Source: Zingiber officinale (lineage: Eukaryota > Streptophyta > Magnoliopsida > Zingiberales > Zingiberaceae). Taken from it: a stretch of DNA of 64,000 nucleotides. A program made the translations under genes and the position numbers. The stretch is from the NCBI RefSeq assembly GCF_018446385.1, contig NC_056000.1, positions 55,584,722-55,648,721 of the forward strand. The letters are read 5' to 3'. The notes under the pieces were generated by a model, which was not told the DNA's origin, searched no databases, and saw only the letters and a program-made list of their open reading frames with translations. This document shows positions 36,858 through 48,700 of this stretch, in pieces. Position 1 is the first letter of the stretch. Each line of letters opens with the position of its first letter.

Positions 36858-37207
36858 GAGACCAGATCTCCTGGTTCATAAAAAAATGTACAGCAGATGG
36901 TCCATTTCTAATTACAGCCGGATTGTGGCCACAGCCTAGTCGTAATTAGTTGTGATTCCTTCCTGGGTTCATTGTCCCTATCAGATTATAGTTTAGGTCG
37001 GAACGGGAGACCGTCGGAAGTGGGCAAGTGTCCAGGTTGTCTGGCGCTGAGCGGGAGTGACCTCCAACCACCCGCTCCGATCTAAACTATAACTCGGTAA
37101 GGATAGTGAATCTAGGAAGGGATCATAACTAATTACAGTCGGATAATAGTTGCAATCGTGGTCCATCTCCTGATCCATTTTTTGTGGACCAGGAGATCTG
37201 CTCCTCC
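36858..37207. mobile_element. Mutator-type foldback MITE (unit 2)
   Basis: Duplicate of the element at 23200-23549, with TGTTGCAATG at 36848-36857 and 37208-37217. Confidence 0.68.
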
Positions 37208-38055
37208 TGTTGCAATGACAACAAAATTTTATGTCCTTTGCTGCGAGACATAGGATTTGTTTCCAGAGATACATCATGCTTTGCTCACACCTCAATGGAA
37301 ATTGAATTCGATATCCTTCTGGCAGTGAAACATAAGATTTGCTTTCAGAGATTAAATATTGACAATTACATATAGATCTTTCGCATCATGTATCTTAGAA
37401 GATACGTTTTTTTTTTATAATCCAAGTGCCTTAGAGGTACACGGTCTTCCCCCAATTTGCTAAACTAATCCTAGAAGCCACTCTTGAACTGCCTTGTTGC
37501 CTAAAAATGTATTTCGTAAAGGGAAGGAAAAAAAAAAAGAGAGTGACTCTCTTATGTTGCTCCTTTAAGGGGAAAGAAAAGATACACATGTTTTTTGTCA
37601 ACGCGACTTGAGAGGAGTAAAGGCAAGATTCTGTATTTAGTAAAATTAATTTTTATAACTTGAAAAATATAATAAATCAAAAAATTTAAATACTCTGTTG
37701 CATAGGGTTGATTTTTTTTTCCCCCAGTTCAATAACTCAAAAATAAATCCGTATACACTTTTGATTATTTAAATTTTTATAAATGACATTGAAACTTTAA
37801 AACTATCACTTTATCTCATAGTTGAAGCAATCATATGATCAATATTTAGTTGGCGTTATGATAATGATGCAGCCTATCAAGTGGTTAACTAGGCATAAGG
37901 TTTATGTTTATGAGAGCATTATGAAATGTAAAAAGTTGAATAAAATATCTTGAGCATTGTAGAAGTGACATTTGAGATATGTACTTTAAGAACAATAGTA
38001 AAAACTTAAACTTATTCTTTTATAATGAAATCATGAAATTTATTTAAAATTCTAA

Positions 38056-38415
38056 TTATGAAAGATGTTTTTTAATAAATTTTTATATTATTTTAATAAG
38101 ATTTTATATTGTTGATGTGATATATTAAGAATATAAAAAAAAATCATTTAGAGCTTATGTGCTAAAAATCAAATCCTATTTGCTGCGCATTATAAGAATT
38201 TTTTTTAGTGCAATGACAATTTTGACATAAATGCTTCCAAACCAAAAAAAAAAATTATAGATGCTCCTACTAAATGCATATTATAATGTATATGAATACG
38301 TAACTCCTACCCAATGCTAAAAAAAAATATTTAGAAAATATATATATCAGCTTGGAATGAGCTGAGAAATATTTTTCTTTTTCCATAATGCTGGACAAAT
38401 CCTTCAAATCCAACG
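38056..38415. other. AT-rich spacer, no gene seen
   Basis: Single-copy AT-rich DNA between the duplication and the FAF-like gene. It should contain the 3' UTR of that minus-strand gene. No structure stands out. Confidence 0.4.
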
Positions 38416-39162
38416 TCACCATTCATCGCGTCGCGCCTCAACAAAAATAGAATGGGGATTCCACAGGCTAACCCCGGCGGTTCCGCCGCCGACCCTCGTT
38501 TCGTGGCACCGCAGAAATCCCTCCTCGCCCGACCCTCCGCCCCTCGATTCCTCCTCGCCGCCCTCCCCCTCCGTCTCGATCATGTGCAACCTCAGCCGTC
38601 CGCCTTCCCGGCGCGCGCGGAACACATCGGGCCGCTCGATCCGCACCGCCGTCAAGATCAGCCGCCCGTCCCTCCTCTCCGCCCTCATAAACCCGCACCC
38701 CCACCCCTCGCTCCCCCTCAGCCACCTCAGCGGCGGCGGCGGGAAATCCGCCCTCTCCCTCCTCCTCCGCTCCCTCTGCTTCTTCTTCCGCTCTCCGCAC
38801 TCGGCGTCCATTCCCAAATCCAACCTCTCCGCCTCCTCCGCGTCGATTCCGCCGTCGCAGCTCTCGGATCCGAGGCTCTCGGTGCACGTCTCGATCCCGC
38901 CGCCGCCGCCGCCGCATACGCAGTCGTGCAAGCCCCTGGCGCCGGGGTCGACCTTTTCCAACGGATTCCGGAGGGCGAGCAGCCTCGGCCCCTCTCCTCG
39001 CCGGCCCGCATGGTCAGCTTCAGGGAACCCTAGCAAGGCCAAGGTGTGTACACTCTTGCACAGCCCCTCGACTGTTTCCATGCCATCAATCACCCTCTTT
39101 GCTCTACTGTCTTCCGCCCATTTAAGAACCAGAGGTGGAGTAGCGTCGTTATTAGCCAACAA
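38416..39162 (-). CDS. FAF-domain protein (FANTASTIC FOUR-like)
   Basis: The intronless 248-residue reading frame carries a FAF domain at about residues 139-195: FPPPPLRWLRG, then GFMRAERRDGRLILTAVRI and ARREGGRLRLHMI. Before it is a CTESLGSES stretch (93-101) and a charged basic run (KKKQRERRRRER), both usual in FAF relatives; after it is an acidic Glu/Gly-rich stretch. In Arabidopsis FAF proteins modulate shoot-meristem size, but FAF-like members are barely characterised, so no specific role is claimed. The frame is very GC-rich and overlaps other long chance frames. I prefer this one because only it shows family motifs. The start at 39162 is the first Met; later Met codons are possible. 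Confidence 0.78.
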   Translation of the reverse strand: MLANNDATPPLVLKWAEDSRAKRVIDGMETVEGLCKSVHTLALLGFPEADHAGRRGEGPRLLALRNPLEKVDPGARGLHDCVCGGGGGGIETCTESLGSESCDGGIDAEEAERLDLGMDAECGERKKKQRERRRRERADFPPPPLRWLRGSEGWGCGFMRAERRDGRLILTAVRIERPDVFRARREGGRLRLHMIETEGEGGEEESRGGGSGEEGFLRCHETRVGGGTAGVSLWNPHSIFVEARRDEW

Positions 39163-40370
39163 AATAGAGAGAGAGAGGCAGGCATTGACTCGAGCAGGTG
39201 GTGTTCGTGAGCAGACGCCCGCAGGGGCAATCTATCGGACACTTGGTAGCGCTAAAGGACGAAGTTGGGTGTAACGGCGCGCCGGGTCGAACGATTCGCG
39301 TCCGTTGATTGTTATGGCCCACTGGGTCCTTTTTCGATAAGGATGGCGAAAGCCGTCCTCACATGCACTGATGCACCCTGCTCCTGACCTGACTAGGGAC
39401 CAATTTAGTTCGATTATTCATTGACCGGATCAAACGTCTTAGGACCGGGCCGGTTACAATTTCGGTCCTAAATTAATTGTGAACCTGCGGTTGAACCGTC
39501 GAGTAATTGACGGTCTTGATTGTGGAAAAAGGTTTTTTATATATATATAAATGGTTGAGATTATTTTAATATTTTTTTAATCAATGGTTATAATTTAATA
39601 TTTATTATTCTTTAAATTCTATAAATAAAATGCCGCTTCCGACTTCAATTTTATAGTTCTTTGAAGAACAAGAAATTAACCAATTCAAAAGTGGATCTCA
39701 AGGTATTTAATTTACCTAAGACATAAGAAAATACTGAAACTTCTAATGCCCAAGATTCTATTGCTATGTTTATTCTAAAGTGTAGATGAGAAAAAGAAAA
39801 AAATCTATAATGAAAAATTATCCTTGAGAAAGAGAAGAGAAAGGGCCAAAAAGTTTTGATGTCTGCTCTCTCAAGTAAATTTTCCATACATCTTTATACA
39901 TCTCTACAATCGTTTATTTTTATTAAATATTTTTTAAAAATCACTTATTCGTATGGAGAATTACGTGTAAAATACATATATTGGAAAGCCTTTTACAAAC
40001 ACCAATCAGGTAACGGCTACGAGTCCAATTCAAAACAAAGCACCCGATAAAACGTGACTGTCCACAATTTTAATACAAAAAAAAAAAGTCTGGCATAATT
40101 CGCACTAAATATTAATATTAAGGAGTAATCATTTATGTTGAAAATTCATTCGACAGTTTACTAATTCTCTCTTAGGTTTCGATAGAAGTTGCCGCACAGT
40201 TACGAGCCCAAAGGCCCAACTGCCCAGTGCCGCCCGCCAGCTTCTTCCTCCGCCTAAATAAACCCTAATAATTTCATGAGCATCTATCTACAGGAGCTTC
40301 GAAGCGAGCAATGCCCGATCCTTAATTCCCCCGTCATGTTTCTCTCCCTCGATTCTCCCGCATCGATACT
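39163..40370. other. Divergent intergenic region between FAF-like and EMB1025-like genes
   Basis: The stretch holds the upstream regions of both genes. It includes a TATATATATATA run near 39538 and otherwise AT-rich DNA without a supportable gene. CCTAAATAAACCC at 40253-40265 may be the core promoter of the PPR gene. Confidence 0.4.
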
Positions 40371-42296
40371 ATGCTCCACCGCTCCCTTCACCTGCCCCTT
40401 GCTGCCGCAGTCAGACCCCTCCGCGCCATTTCCTCCGTCCCCACCGCTGGCTGCATATATGAATCCGAAGGAGACTTTAGCGATTCGCCGCCGCTCGCCG
40501 ACGAGATCTTCCAGGACGCCCAGCGTTCCGGAGGATACACTCAGGGCGACGCCACCTACCTTGCCCTCGCCCGCGCCTATGCCGACCGCGATCCGCCTGA
40601 CCTCCCTGCCATCGGCCGCCTCCTCGCCCGCATGCGTCGAGAGCGGCCTCGTAGCTTCCCGGAGCGTGTCTTCGTCCCCATGCTCCGCGCCCTCGGCGCT
40701 TCCGGTCGCCCCCTCGCCGCCGTCCGCCTGTACCTCCGCCTCCCGACTTTTGGCTGCACCCCTTCCGTCATCTCCTTCAACACTGCCCTCTCCGCGCTCC
40801 TTTCCCAACCCGGCGATCACCAAAATCACCGCCTTGCAGTTCCCTTCTACTCCTCTGCCATCCGCCGCCGCCCTTCGATCGCACCCAACCTCCTCACCTT
40901 CAACCTCCTCCTCAAGTCCCTCTGCCGGTCTGGTGACCTGTCCGGTGCGGTCCGCCTTCTCCGCCACATCCCCCTCCGTGGCCTCCGTCCCGACTCCTAC
41001 TCCTACTCCACTGTCATTGCCGCCTTCGCTGCCGCCGGCCGACTCACCGACGCCCATGCCCTCCTCGACGAGATGCTCCTCGATGGGGTGCCTCCCGCTG
41101 CGCCGGCATTCAATGCTCTCATCGCTGCCCTCTGCCGCACTGGCGACCTCCGACGCGCCGCCAACCTCACTCGCTACATGCTCCTCAAAGGCTGCCCCCC
41201 TTCCCTCCCCACCTACAACACACTCCTCCACGCCCTCTGCCGCCACGGTCACCTCAACGCCGCCGTCCAGCTTCTCGACCGCATGAACCGAGTTGGAATC
41301 GTCCCCAACGAGATAACCTGCGGCGCCATCGTGCACGGCCTCGTCGAGCTCCGCCGACCTTTGGACGCCCGGCGCGTCTCGGAGCAAATGGAGCGAAAGG
41401 GCGTTCGCCTCAACGAGTTCGTCTACTCGGCCCTCATCGCCGGCTTCTTCCGCTGCGGTGAGCCGGATGAGGCGGCGGCCTTGTGGGAGGCAATGGCGGG
41501 CAAGGGGCTGCAACCCAACGCGGTGCTTTACACTGCCCTCATAGATGGTTTCTGCCGCCACGGCCGCATCGAGGCGGCGGAGGAGGCGTTCTCGAAAATG
41601 AGGTCGGAGGGCTGCGCGCCCACAGTGGTGACCTTCAGCGCCATGATGCGTGGGCAGTTCAAGGCGGGCCACACCGAGAAAGCGCTGGCACTGTGGGAGG
41701 AGATGGTGGAGTCCGGATGGGAGCCCAACGCGGTGAGCTACAGCGTTCTTATCAACGGGCTGTGCGAGGCGGGGCGGCTCCGGGACGCCATGATGGTGTG
41801 GAAGAACATGATGGGCCGGGGCTGCGCGCCCGACGTGATCGCCTACACCTCCATGATCAAAGGGCTATGCGAGGCGGGAATGGTGGAGGGGGCGCTGAGG
41901 CAGTTCGAAGAGATGCTCGTCAGCCGGGCGACGGAGCCGGACGTCATCACCTACAACTTGCTTTTCGACGCGCTGCTGAAGGAGGGCAATGTAGGGCGGG
42001 CGGTGAGCCTCCTGGGCCGGATGGTCGACCGTGGGTGCGAGCCGGATCGGGTCACGTACAACGTGTTCTCAAACGCCTTATTGGAGGACGGGAGGGGGAT
42101 GGAGCTCATGGATGGGCTAGTAGTGAGGCTGCTGAAGAGGGAGATGGTGGCCGCCGCCGCTGAGACTGTCGAGGTGATGCTCCGCAAGTTCCTTGTGCCG
42201 CAGATGTCGACATGGGACATGGTGTTGAGAGTGATCTGCAGTAGGCAAATGGTTTTGCGAAGGATGGATAGCTGCTGGGTAGAGATTTGGAGATGA
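40371..42296 (+). CDS. EMB1025: P-class pentatricopeptide repeat protein, EMB1025-like
   Basis: P-class PPR proteins bind organelle RNA and act in its processing, stability or translation. The intronless 641-residue protein has about 13 repeats from roughly residue 70 to 560 (for example PNLLTFNLLLKSLCRSGDLSGAV, PDVIAYTSMIKGLCEAGMVEGA). The architecture and C-terminus (ELMDGLVVRLLKREM, VEVMLRKFLVPQMSTWDMV, MDSCWVEIWR) closely match Arabidopsis At4g20090 (EMB1025), as I recall that sequence, whose loss arrests embryos. The coding GC content is very high at the start and falls toward the end, as in monocots. An earlier ATG at 40276 is in another frame. The antisense frame over 40284-41672 is a shadow. 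Orthology is from memory and not tested by search. Confidence 0.9.
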   Translation: MLHRSLHLPLAAAVRPLRAISSVPTAGCIYESEGDFSDSPPLADEIFQDAQRSGGYTQGDATYLALARAYADRDPPDLPAIGRLLARMRRERPRSFPERVFVPMLRALGASGRPLAAVRLYLRLPTFGCTPSVISFNTALSALLSQPGDHQNHRLAVPFYSSAIRRRPSIAPNLLTFNLLLKSLCRSGDLSGAVRLLRHIPLRGLRPDSYSYSTVIAAFAAAGRLTDAHALLDEMLLDGVPPAAPAFNALIAALCRTGDLRRAANLTRYMLLKGCPPSLPTYNTLLHALCRHGHLNAAVQLLDRMNRVGIVPNEITCGAIVHGLVELRRPLDARRVSEQMERKGVRLNEFVYSALIAGFFRCGEPDEAAALWEAMAGKGLQPNAVLYTALIDGFCRHGRIEAAEEAFSKMRSEGCAPTVVTFSAMMRGQFKAGHTEKALALWEEMVESGWEPNAVSYSVLINGLCEAGRLRDAMMVWKNMMGRGCAPDVIAYTSMIKGLCEAGMVEGALRQFEEMLVSRATEPDVITYNLLFDALLKEGNVGRAVSLLGRMVDRGCEPDRVTYNVFSNALLEDGRGMELMDGLVVRLLKREMVAAAAETVEVMLRKFLVPQMSTWDMVLRVICSRQMVLRRMDSCWVEIWR

Positions 42297-42784
42297 CCTA
42301 TTTTCCTGCTGTATGCGTTATTGATTGATTGCTGAAATTACAGGATTATTCACTTTACCTGCAAGGGATTGTATCAGTTTAGATTTATTAAATCTGTTTT
42401 ATCATCACGGCGTCAGACTTTATGAAGTTGGTTTAGCAGCCAACATTGCAGAAATCAAAACCATTGTTATCGGAGCACGAATTCTGTCACAGCCTGCAAA
42501 GGATGGGAGGATAACTATAGAGAGTTAGAGACTCCTTGACAAAATTATACGAAGGCATTGCCGACGCAGGAACCAGTCAATAATATACATGCAAGTTGAT
42601 ACTGACTTGCGCGTGGAATGCAAAATTTAAGACTATTGCAGTAGAGAAGGCTTCAAATCTCAGAAACCTTCATGCTGGGATTTGTAAATTGTTGTCTTGA
42701 GCATTGATATGAACTTAAAAAGTGCAAGCAGCTGGTTACGAGCATGCAATGCGATGAGAAGAAAGAATCACTGAACTGAATAAA

Positions 42785-45700
42785 TCAATCGACCATGGAG
42801 TTGTCAGAGTGCGAAGAGTTAGAGTAGTCTGAGCCTCTGGAGTCATCAATTCTTGATTGAGATGCCTTGTGTCTCAAAACATTTTTACACAACCTGCAAT
42901 ATATCAAGGACATGCAAACTAAGTTGACAAACTACGGCAACACTTGTGAGGAATGAAATTTAAAAATTGGAAACGGATATATGGTGGTGGTACATGTCCA
43001 AGGCTTCCCTCCTTTGCATAATTTCATGAGACCATAATATTGGATCTGCGTTCTTAGGCAATGAATCTTGTTGTTGAGACATTTCCCGCACCCACTGCTC
43101 AGCTTTATTGCACTCGTTTATTACCTGAAAAAGAAGTGCCATTGGATCCTGGAGCGCAATGTAAAAGCAGAGCTGCATATGCCCTAAAACTTGAGAACAA
43201 TTGGAGCTTACAGCATCTCGTTCGGTGGTTGAAAAGGAAGATACCGCCATTCTATAGTCAACTATGCTCTTCAAAAGTTCTGTTGTAGCTTGAGCTCTTG
43301 CTTCATCATCCTTGAATCTGTTCTCAATGGGATCTACCAGCTATTCAGGAAGCAACATAAAGGAAATCCAGAGTGAAGCTCTTGAAATAGGAGATTCTCA
43401 TTAAATTTATATACACGGACAAATAGGTTTAACATTGTACTGTCATGAAAACATGAATACAAGCACCACACGTGTCAGTAAAGACCAGTTTGCAACTCTC
43501 AAAATCGGAATTTACCTATTTATAACTGATATCTACACAGATTAAACAAATGTCATAACAAGAATAAGCCACACGTGTAACAAGGTAAACACCAGCTTAA
43601 CACTGTACGCGCATAGTATTTGTATAAAATAATTATTGACATTATGACATGAAAGAAACCACATGGATATCAAATTGCAACTGTAAAGTGATAGATAACC
43701 CTAGGATATAGGGAAGTTAAGAAGATATAAAATGGATTAGGGTCAAGTAACTCCAAAAAATGCAGGTAAGTTCATCTAGTCTTGAGATATTAATATGAAA
43801 TCCAGGTGACAGTAAGCCAAAGATTAAACCTTATTACAAGCCTGGTTAGACATTAGAGCAAATGTTTATAGACTTTAGCTTAAGATTTGTAAGGACAATC
43901 AGAAGAATATTATAGGAGATAATCAGATCAATTCCCATCATTTATTATATTTAACACTAATTGCTTTAGCGTGGATTCGTCAGACCAATGAAATAATGCT
44001 TTACATGAATGGAACAATTTGATGGGTTCAAATAAAAAAAAAAAAACTAGCACGATCTGGTACATCAAAATTATGTATGGTACAATGTAGATATTCATGA
44101 GAGAGAAACATACACCATAGTTTTAGCCAAGGTTTAAAATTTTGACTCGTGCCGAGGTTTCGGTCTTGGACAGGAATGATACAGTTTCGGTATCGTATCA
44201 TGCTATGCCGATATAGTTTTGGTATTTTTTATATATAAAATATATTAATTAAAAAATAAAACATTTAACATAAATATTTAAAAAATAAACAATATAAAAA
44301 ATAATCTTAAAAAAGGAAAAGATATGAAAATAGATAAATAAAAAAAAAAAATTATTATAATTTTTAAATTAAAATAAATGGAATATAAAATTATTAGATA
44401 ATTTTATTAGGGTAATAGGATTTAATAAAGCCTCTTTAGATTATCTTCATCACAGCTAGGGGTTGACTAAGTTTAATTAAAAAAAAACCCGAAATCCGAC
44501 ACCACTCGCGAGCTCGCTTGACTTCAGCGCTGCGGCGGGGTTGCACGACCCCTCAGTCATAGTCGCAGGGATCATGTAACTCCTCCGGCATGACCACGGT
44601 GGTCGTGCGACCCCTCTTTAACAGCTGTAGGGTCACACGATGCCTCCGCGGTGGCAGCAAAACGGTTATGCAACCTCTCCGTTGCTATTGCGGGGTTGAG
44701 CGACCCCTCCGCTGCGGCCACAAAGTTGCGCAACACATCGTAGCTGTCGTGGGTCTGGTGCCTAGGTCGTGCCGGTGCCGGTCGTCGGGTGGAACAAGAT
44801 ATTTCTCCCGTTTCGTTCGTCTTGGCACGACACTTTAAACCATGGTTTTAGCAATCAAGTCCAAATCTAGCTGAGATTGAGGCTGACGAATGAATCACTA
44901 AGCATATGAAAAGATGGGAGAGAACACAAATCTAATTTACAGTTAATTCAATATAATAAATGATGTCTGGTGGCTTAGAAAATAAAAATTTACCTTCTTT
45001 AATTCTTCCAATTTACTAGTGTAAACTTTTTCAGTTTCATCATCTCCATCCTCGTAGAGCCAATCTGCAGTCTGCTGTAGACTAGAAGAAATTTCTTTCC
45101 TTTCAGAATCACTAGCAAAACTTCCATATCCCCCAAAAAGCTGTTAAAATCAAGATTACGCCAATAAAAAATAAGTGAACTAAATGTTCTGACCACAGCA
45201 TTAATAAACTTACATGTATCATCTGGATTTGAGATTACCTTATTCCGCACTTCATACACATAAGCTTCCAGTGCATTTTTTTTGTCTTTTGTGTTCTCCA
45301 TTTGTTTGTCCTGATAAGCAAGCCACTTTTCTTGTTCTTGGGCTTCCAACAACCATTTTTTTGTTGTTCCATTATATACTGTCTCTGTAATTAGCAATGC
45401 ATGCCTTCTAGGGTGTCTGTCTGTTTTTGATGTATCAACCTGATTAGAGTAATGGTTAGCCGACTGAAAACAATATGATCTTCTTGGAAAAACACAACTT
45501 CATATCAAAAATCTAGCAAAATTTAGAAGTGTTTTGCAAATAATATTTTTGTCATATTAGAAATGTCAAATTATGAATGTATTGCTTTTAAAATCTTTTT
45601 AGAATTTATGATTTTATTGCAATGCAGGATAAGACTGCATATAATAGACCTTTCCCTGAGATCTTATATTGACGGGAGCTTGATGCACCGGACTTCCCTT

Positions 45701-48700
45701 TTTTTAGAAATTTAGTGAATTTCAGCTGTCCTAAACTTTTGGTTGACCATGCAAAACATCTATAAAACAGTGTAATATTTAATATCACATTGTTGATGAG
45801 AACCAGTAAAATTAAAATAAATGATAACATTTTCACAAGCTTTCTAAAATTTTTGAGATATTAATAATAGTTTAATTTTAAAATTTTGCATCACGAACCA
45901 CTATTCAAGTATGAAGACAAGATGTCTTATATTTATGACATATCTCAGATAGAAGAAATCAGGAAGTTAACTATCTCAGTAGGAGATACCCAACCATACA
46001 CCTTAAGGACTCATACAAATGATAGGTCATCATAGTTTCCTTGCCACCACTGGATATCCCATTAGGGAATGGTAAGGATGGATTGAAGAAGTTGTGCATA
46101 TATAGTCAACTACTACAGCCATACTGAAACACTAACATGCAGAGGGGCAATGGCCAACTAAAACATGAGACGTCTAAGAGAACGTGGAGGCATTGAAGAA
46201 CATTCTATAGCATCTAGGCACCTAGAGAATAGAGCCTGCTCTCCACAGCACAAATTCAATATCCAGTTCACAAATCATGCAAAGGCTACAATGAGTACAG
46301 GAGAGAAGCAGACATGCATTTCTCCTACACGGATGCTTAAGTTTGACACCATAGCAAACAACATAATTTTCTAGTCAATTACAAGGAAAAAGAAATTTCA
46401 TATGTTTAATACCAGTGTTTGTTTCTATTGGAAGTCAATGACCACTAACATTTGTCTAAGAGGACCATCCAATGTGTACAACCATCTAGGATGCTAAGAC
46501 TATTTGGTAAGACACAGAAATTAAAGCTTCGAATCACACAGAAATTGGGACAAAATTAATAAAGCACAGGATAACTATCTCGCACACACATAAGTGCTCC
46601 CACAATAGTAATTAAAGAAGAGATTTTATTAATTGAAAAACAATGCCTAACATTTTTATAGACTCAATACCAATTAAATTAGAAAATAAATACCACTATT
46701 TAAAAAATCTAATCTCCCCAGCAAACATTAGATTAAAAGATACCAATTAAATTACTAAATTAAAAGACAACAAATTATACAATATCTAAAATAGAATATT
46801 TCCCAATCGGTCCAAAATTAAATTTGAAATTTTAAAGTGATTTCTTGTTTGCATCATTCTCCCAAGGAGATCTCAACTCCAAGCAACAAGTTAGATAATC
46901 ATTTCTAAATATAGAAAACAGTGGCTTCACCAACTTTATCCAACAATTTTTTTATCATAATTTTTATTCTTTGAGTGTCCCTTCAAATGAGTAAGAAACA
47001 AGTGCATTTTGCTCCTTAGTTTTGATTTAAGTTCCTTATTAGTATTCCATTCTGATAAAAAGGAAAATATCTTAGCTTATTGTTGGCAAAGATAATATCC
47101 CCAAGTTCATAACAATCATAGGGTATAAAAGTGATATCACTAAGACTCAAATTTATCTATAATATGGATAAATAGCCAACAAATAAATAATATCAAGTAC
47201 TTCTAAAGTGATGAAAATTTTCGATTTGTGAATGCACGATAAGAGTCTATCATATCTCTAAATAGTTTATAATACATTAATATAATTCATTATTAGTATC
47301 AGCATGTGTCTCTCATATCAACTCAGTAAAAAATATGAATTAGACAAGTGTAGATAAGGAAACTAACTTATTAGGTTGACGAGCTCTTGAATCATGAATA
47401 GCTATAAAGGTGTCCCCACGGGGCTAGAGGATAACAGATTTGCTATAATAGGGCAGGGATCAATTCTCGACGGATATATGCCCTCGTGGAAAAAACTCCT
47501 CCCACCCCTAGCTACTTGGCGGTCCGCTATAAGCTGATTCTGCGATTCACCTCCCTTCACATAACCTGGGGACGGGCTGTGAGGGGCGCCTAGAGTGAGC
47601 GTAATCACCTTTTGCTACAATGAATAGCTATAAAGGACTCATAACTGCAAAAGTTTTAATGGACTTAACAATTTAAAATTGATGTCTTGCATTCCCCTCT
47701 CATTATGCTTATTTTGCTGGATTTTGTCTTTTGGCTTTTTAGCATAACAAGTTATGAGCTTAAATCTACTTAGGTGGTCATTTCAAAAGAACAGGAGATT
47801 TTTCTAACATTGTATCATTAAAGGGCTCATATAAGGTCTCATTAGAGGACCCTTCTAGAATATTATTAGAGAACTCTTCAAAGGTCAAGTTATTAACATA
47901 TTTTAAAACAACAGTAAAAATCCATTGATGATAGGTGAAGTAGACTTTATATTCTGTAATGTATGTCATTATACATAGCCCATCGTATTAATGTATGTTA
48001 TGAATGTAGCTAAAATCTATGTCATCATACTTTAAATTCATTTAAGGATAATTGTTTAGGCTTTTAAAATTTATTAAAGTTTTTCTTCTTAAATCATGTG
48101 GATATATTTTTCTATTAATTTTCTTTTTATTTTATGTCAATGTATGGTGGGTTCTACTGCTACACTATGTAATAGTGATTTTGAACGTTAATACAAATGT
48201 GTTAGTTGTTGGCAACCTGTACTAGAGTATGGTAGAAGTTATATTATATTGGTCAAAATAATCTTTCTAATGTAGCTAACTAATTCTATCAAAACTAAGA
48301 ATATCAATTTTAACATGTCTAGGCCTACATCAATCATTATTTCCTTAAGCAGCACCAGGTTTTCTTTAACCATGACATATAATTATGGATGGGTATATTA
48401 TTTATGGAGTTATAAATGTATAAAGAATATTTAGATAGTTCATTCTAATTCTCATAAATCAAAGTAAGTGTTCCATATGATAGTTGGGTTTATATCTCAG
48501 TCTCGAAATCTACATCTATTATGTATTAGGTAGAAGTTGGAGTTTATTTCACTCATCATGTCAAACTAAATATATCAAGAAGTAATGATAAGTATAAAGC
48601 AATGAACAAATAATGATGATATAATAAATTAAAGTACAATGATGACAATATGATGGATGAAAAACAAATTAAAGTTTAAGGAAAGAGTTTATGCTTATAA

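Larger units (their letters stand above)
24380..38055. repeat. Tandem duplication, unit 2 (13,676 bp)
   Basis: Direct copy of 10685-24379. Near-identical tracts (the first 1.1 kb; the PPR gene and flanks) alternate with tracts that differ by about 5 percent (the hAT element, about 34020-34600) and with a short non-homologous block (33184-33300). It carries the intact syntaxin copy. Confidence 0.93.

Noticed and set aside
38452-39274. Plus-strand frames of 193 and 230 codons over the FAF-like gene
   Set aside because: Their peptides are Pro/Ser/Arg-rich and lack motifs. The minus-strand frame has the FAF domain.
40284-41672. 462-codon antisense frame opposite the EMB1025-like gene
   Set aside because: It is a codon-bias shadow. 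The peptide is Glu/Gly/Val-rich without motifs, and the plus frame has regular PPR repeats.
44590-44838. 82-codon frame rich in Arg/Cys/Val
   Set aside because: It lies inside the GC-rich half of the hAT MITE and consists of repeated motifs.
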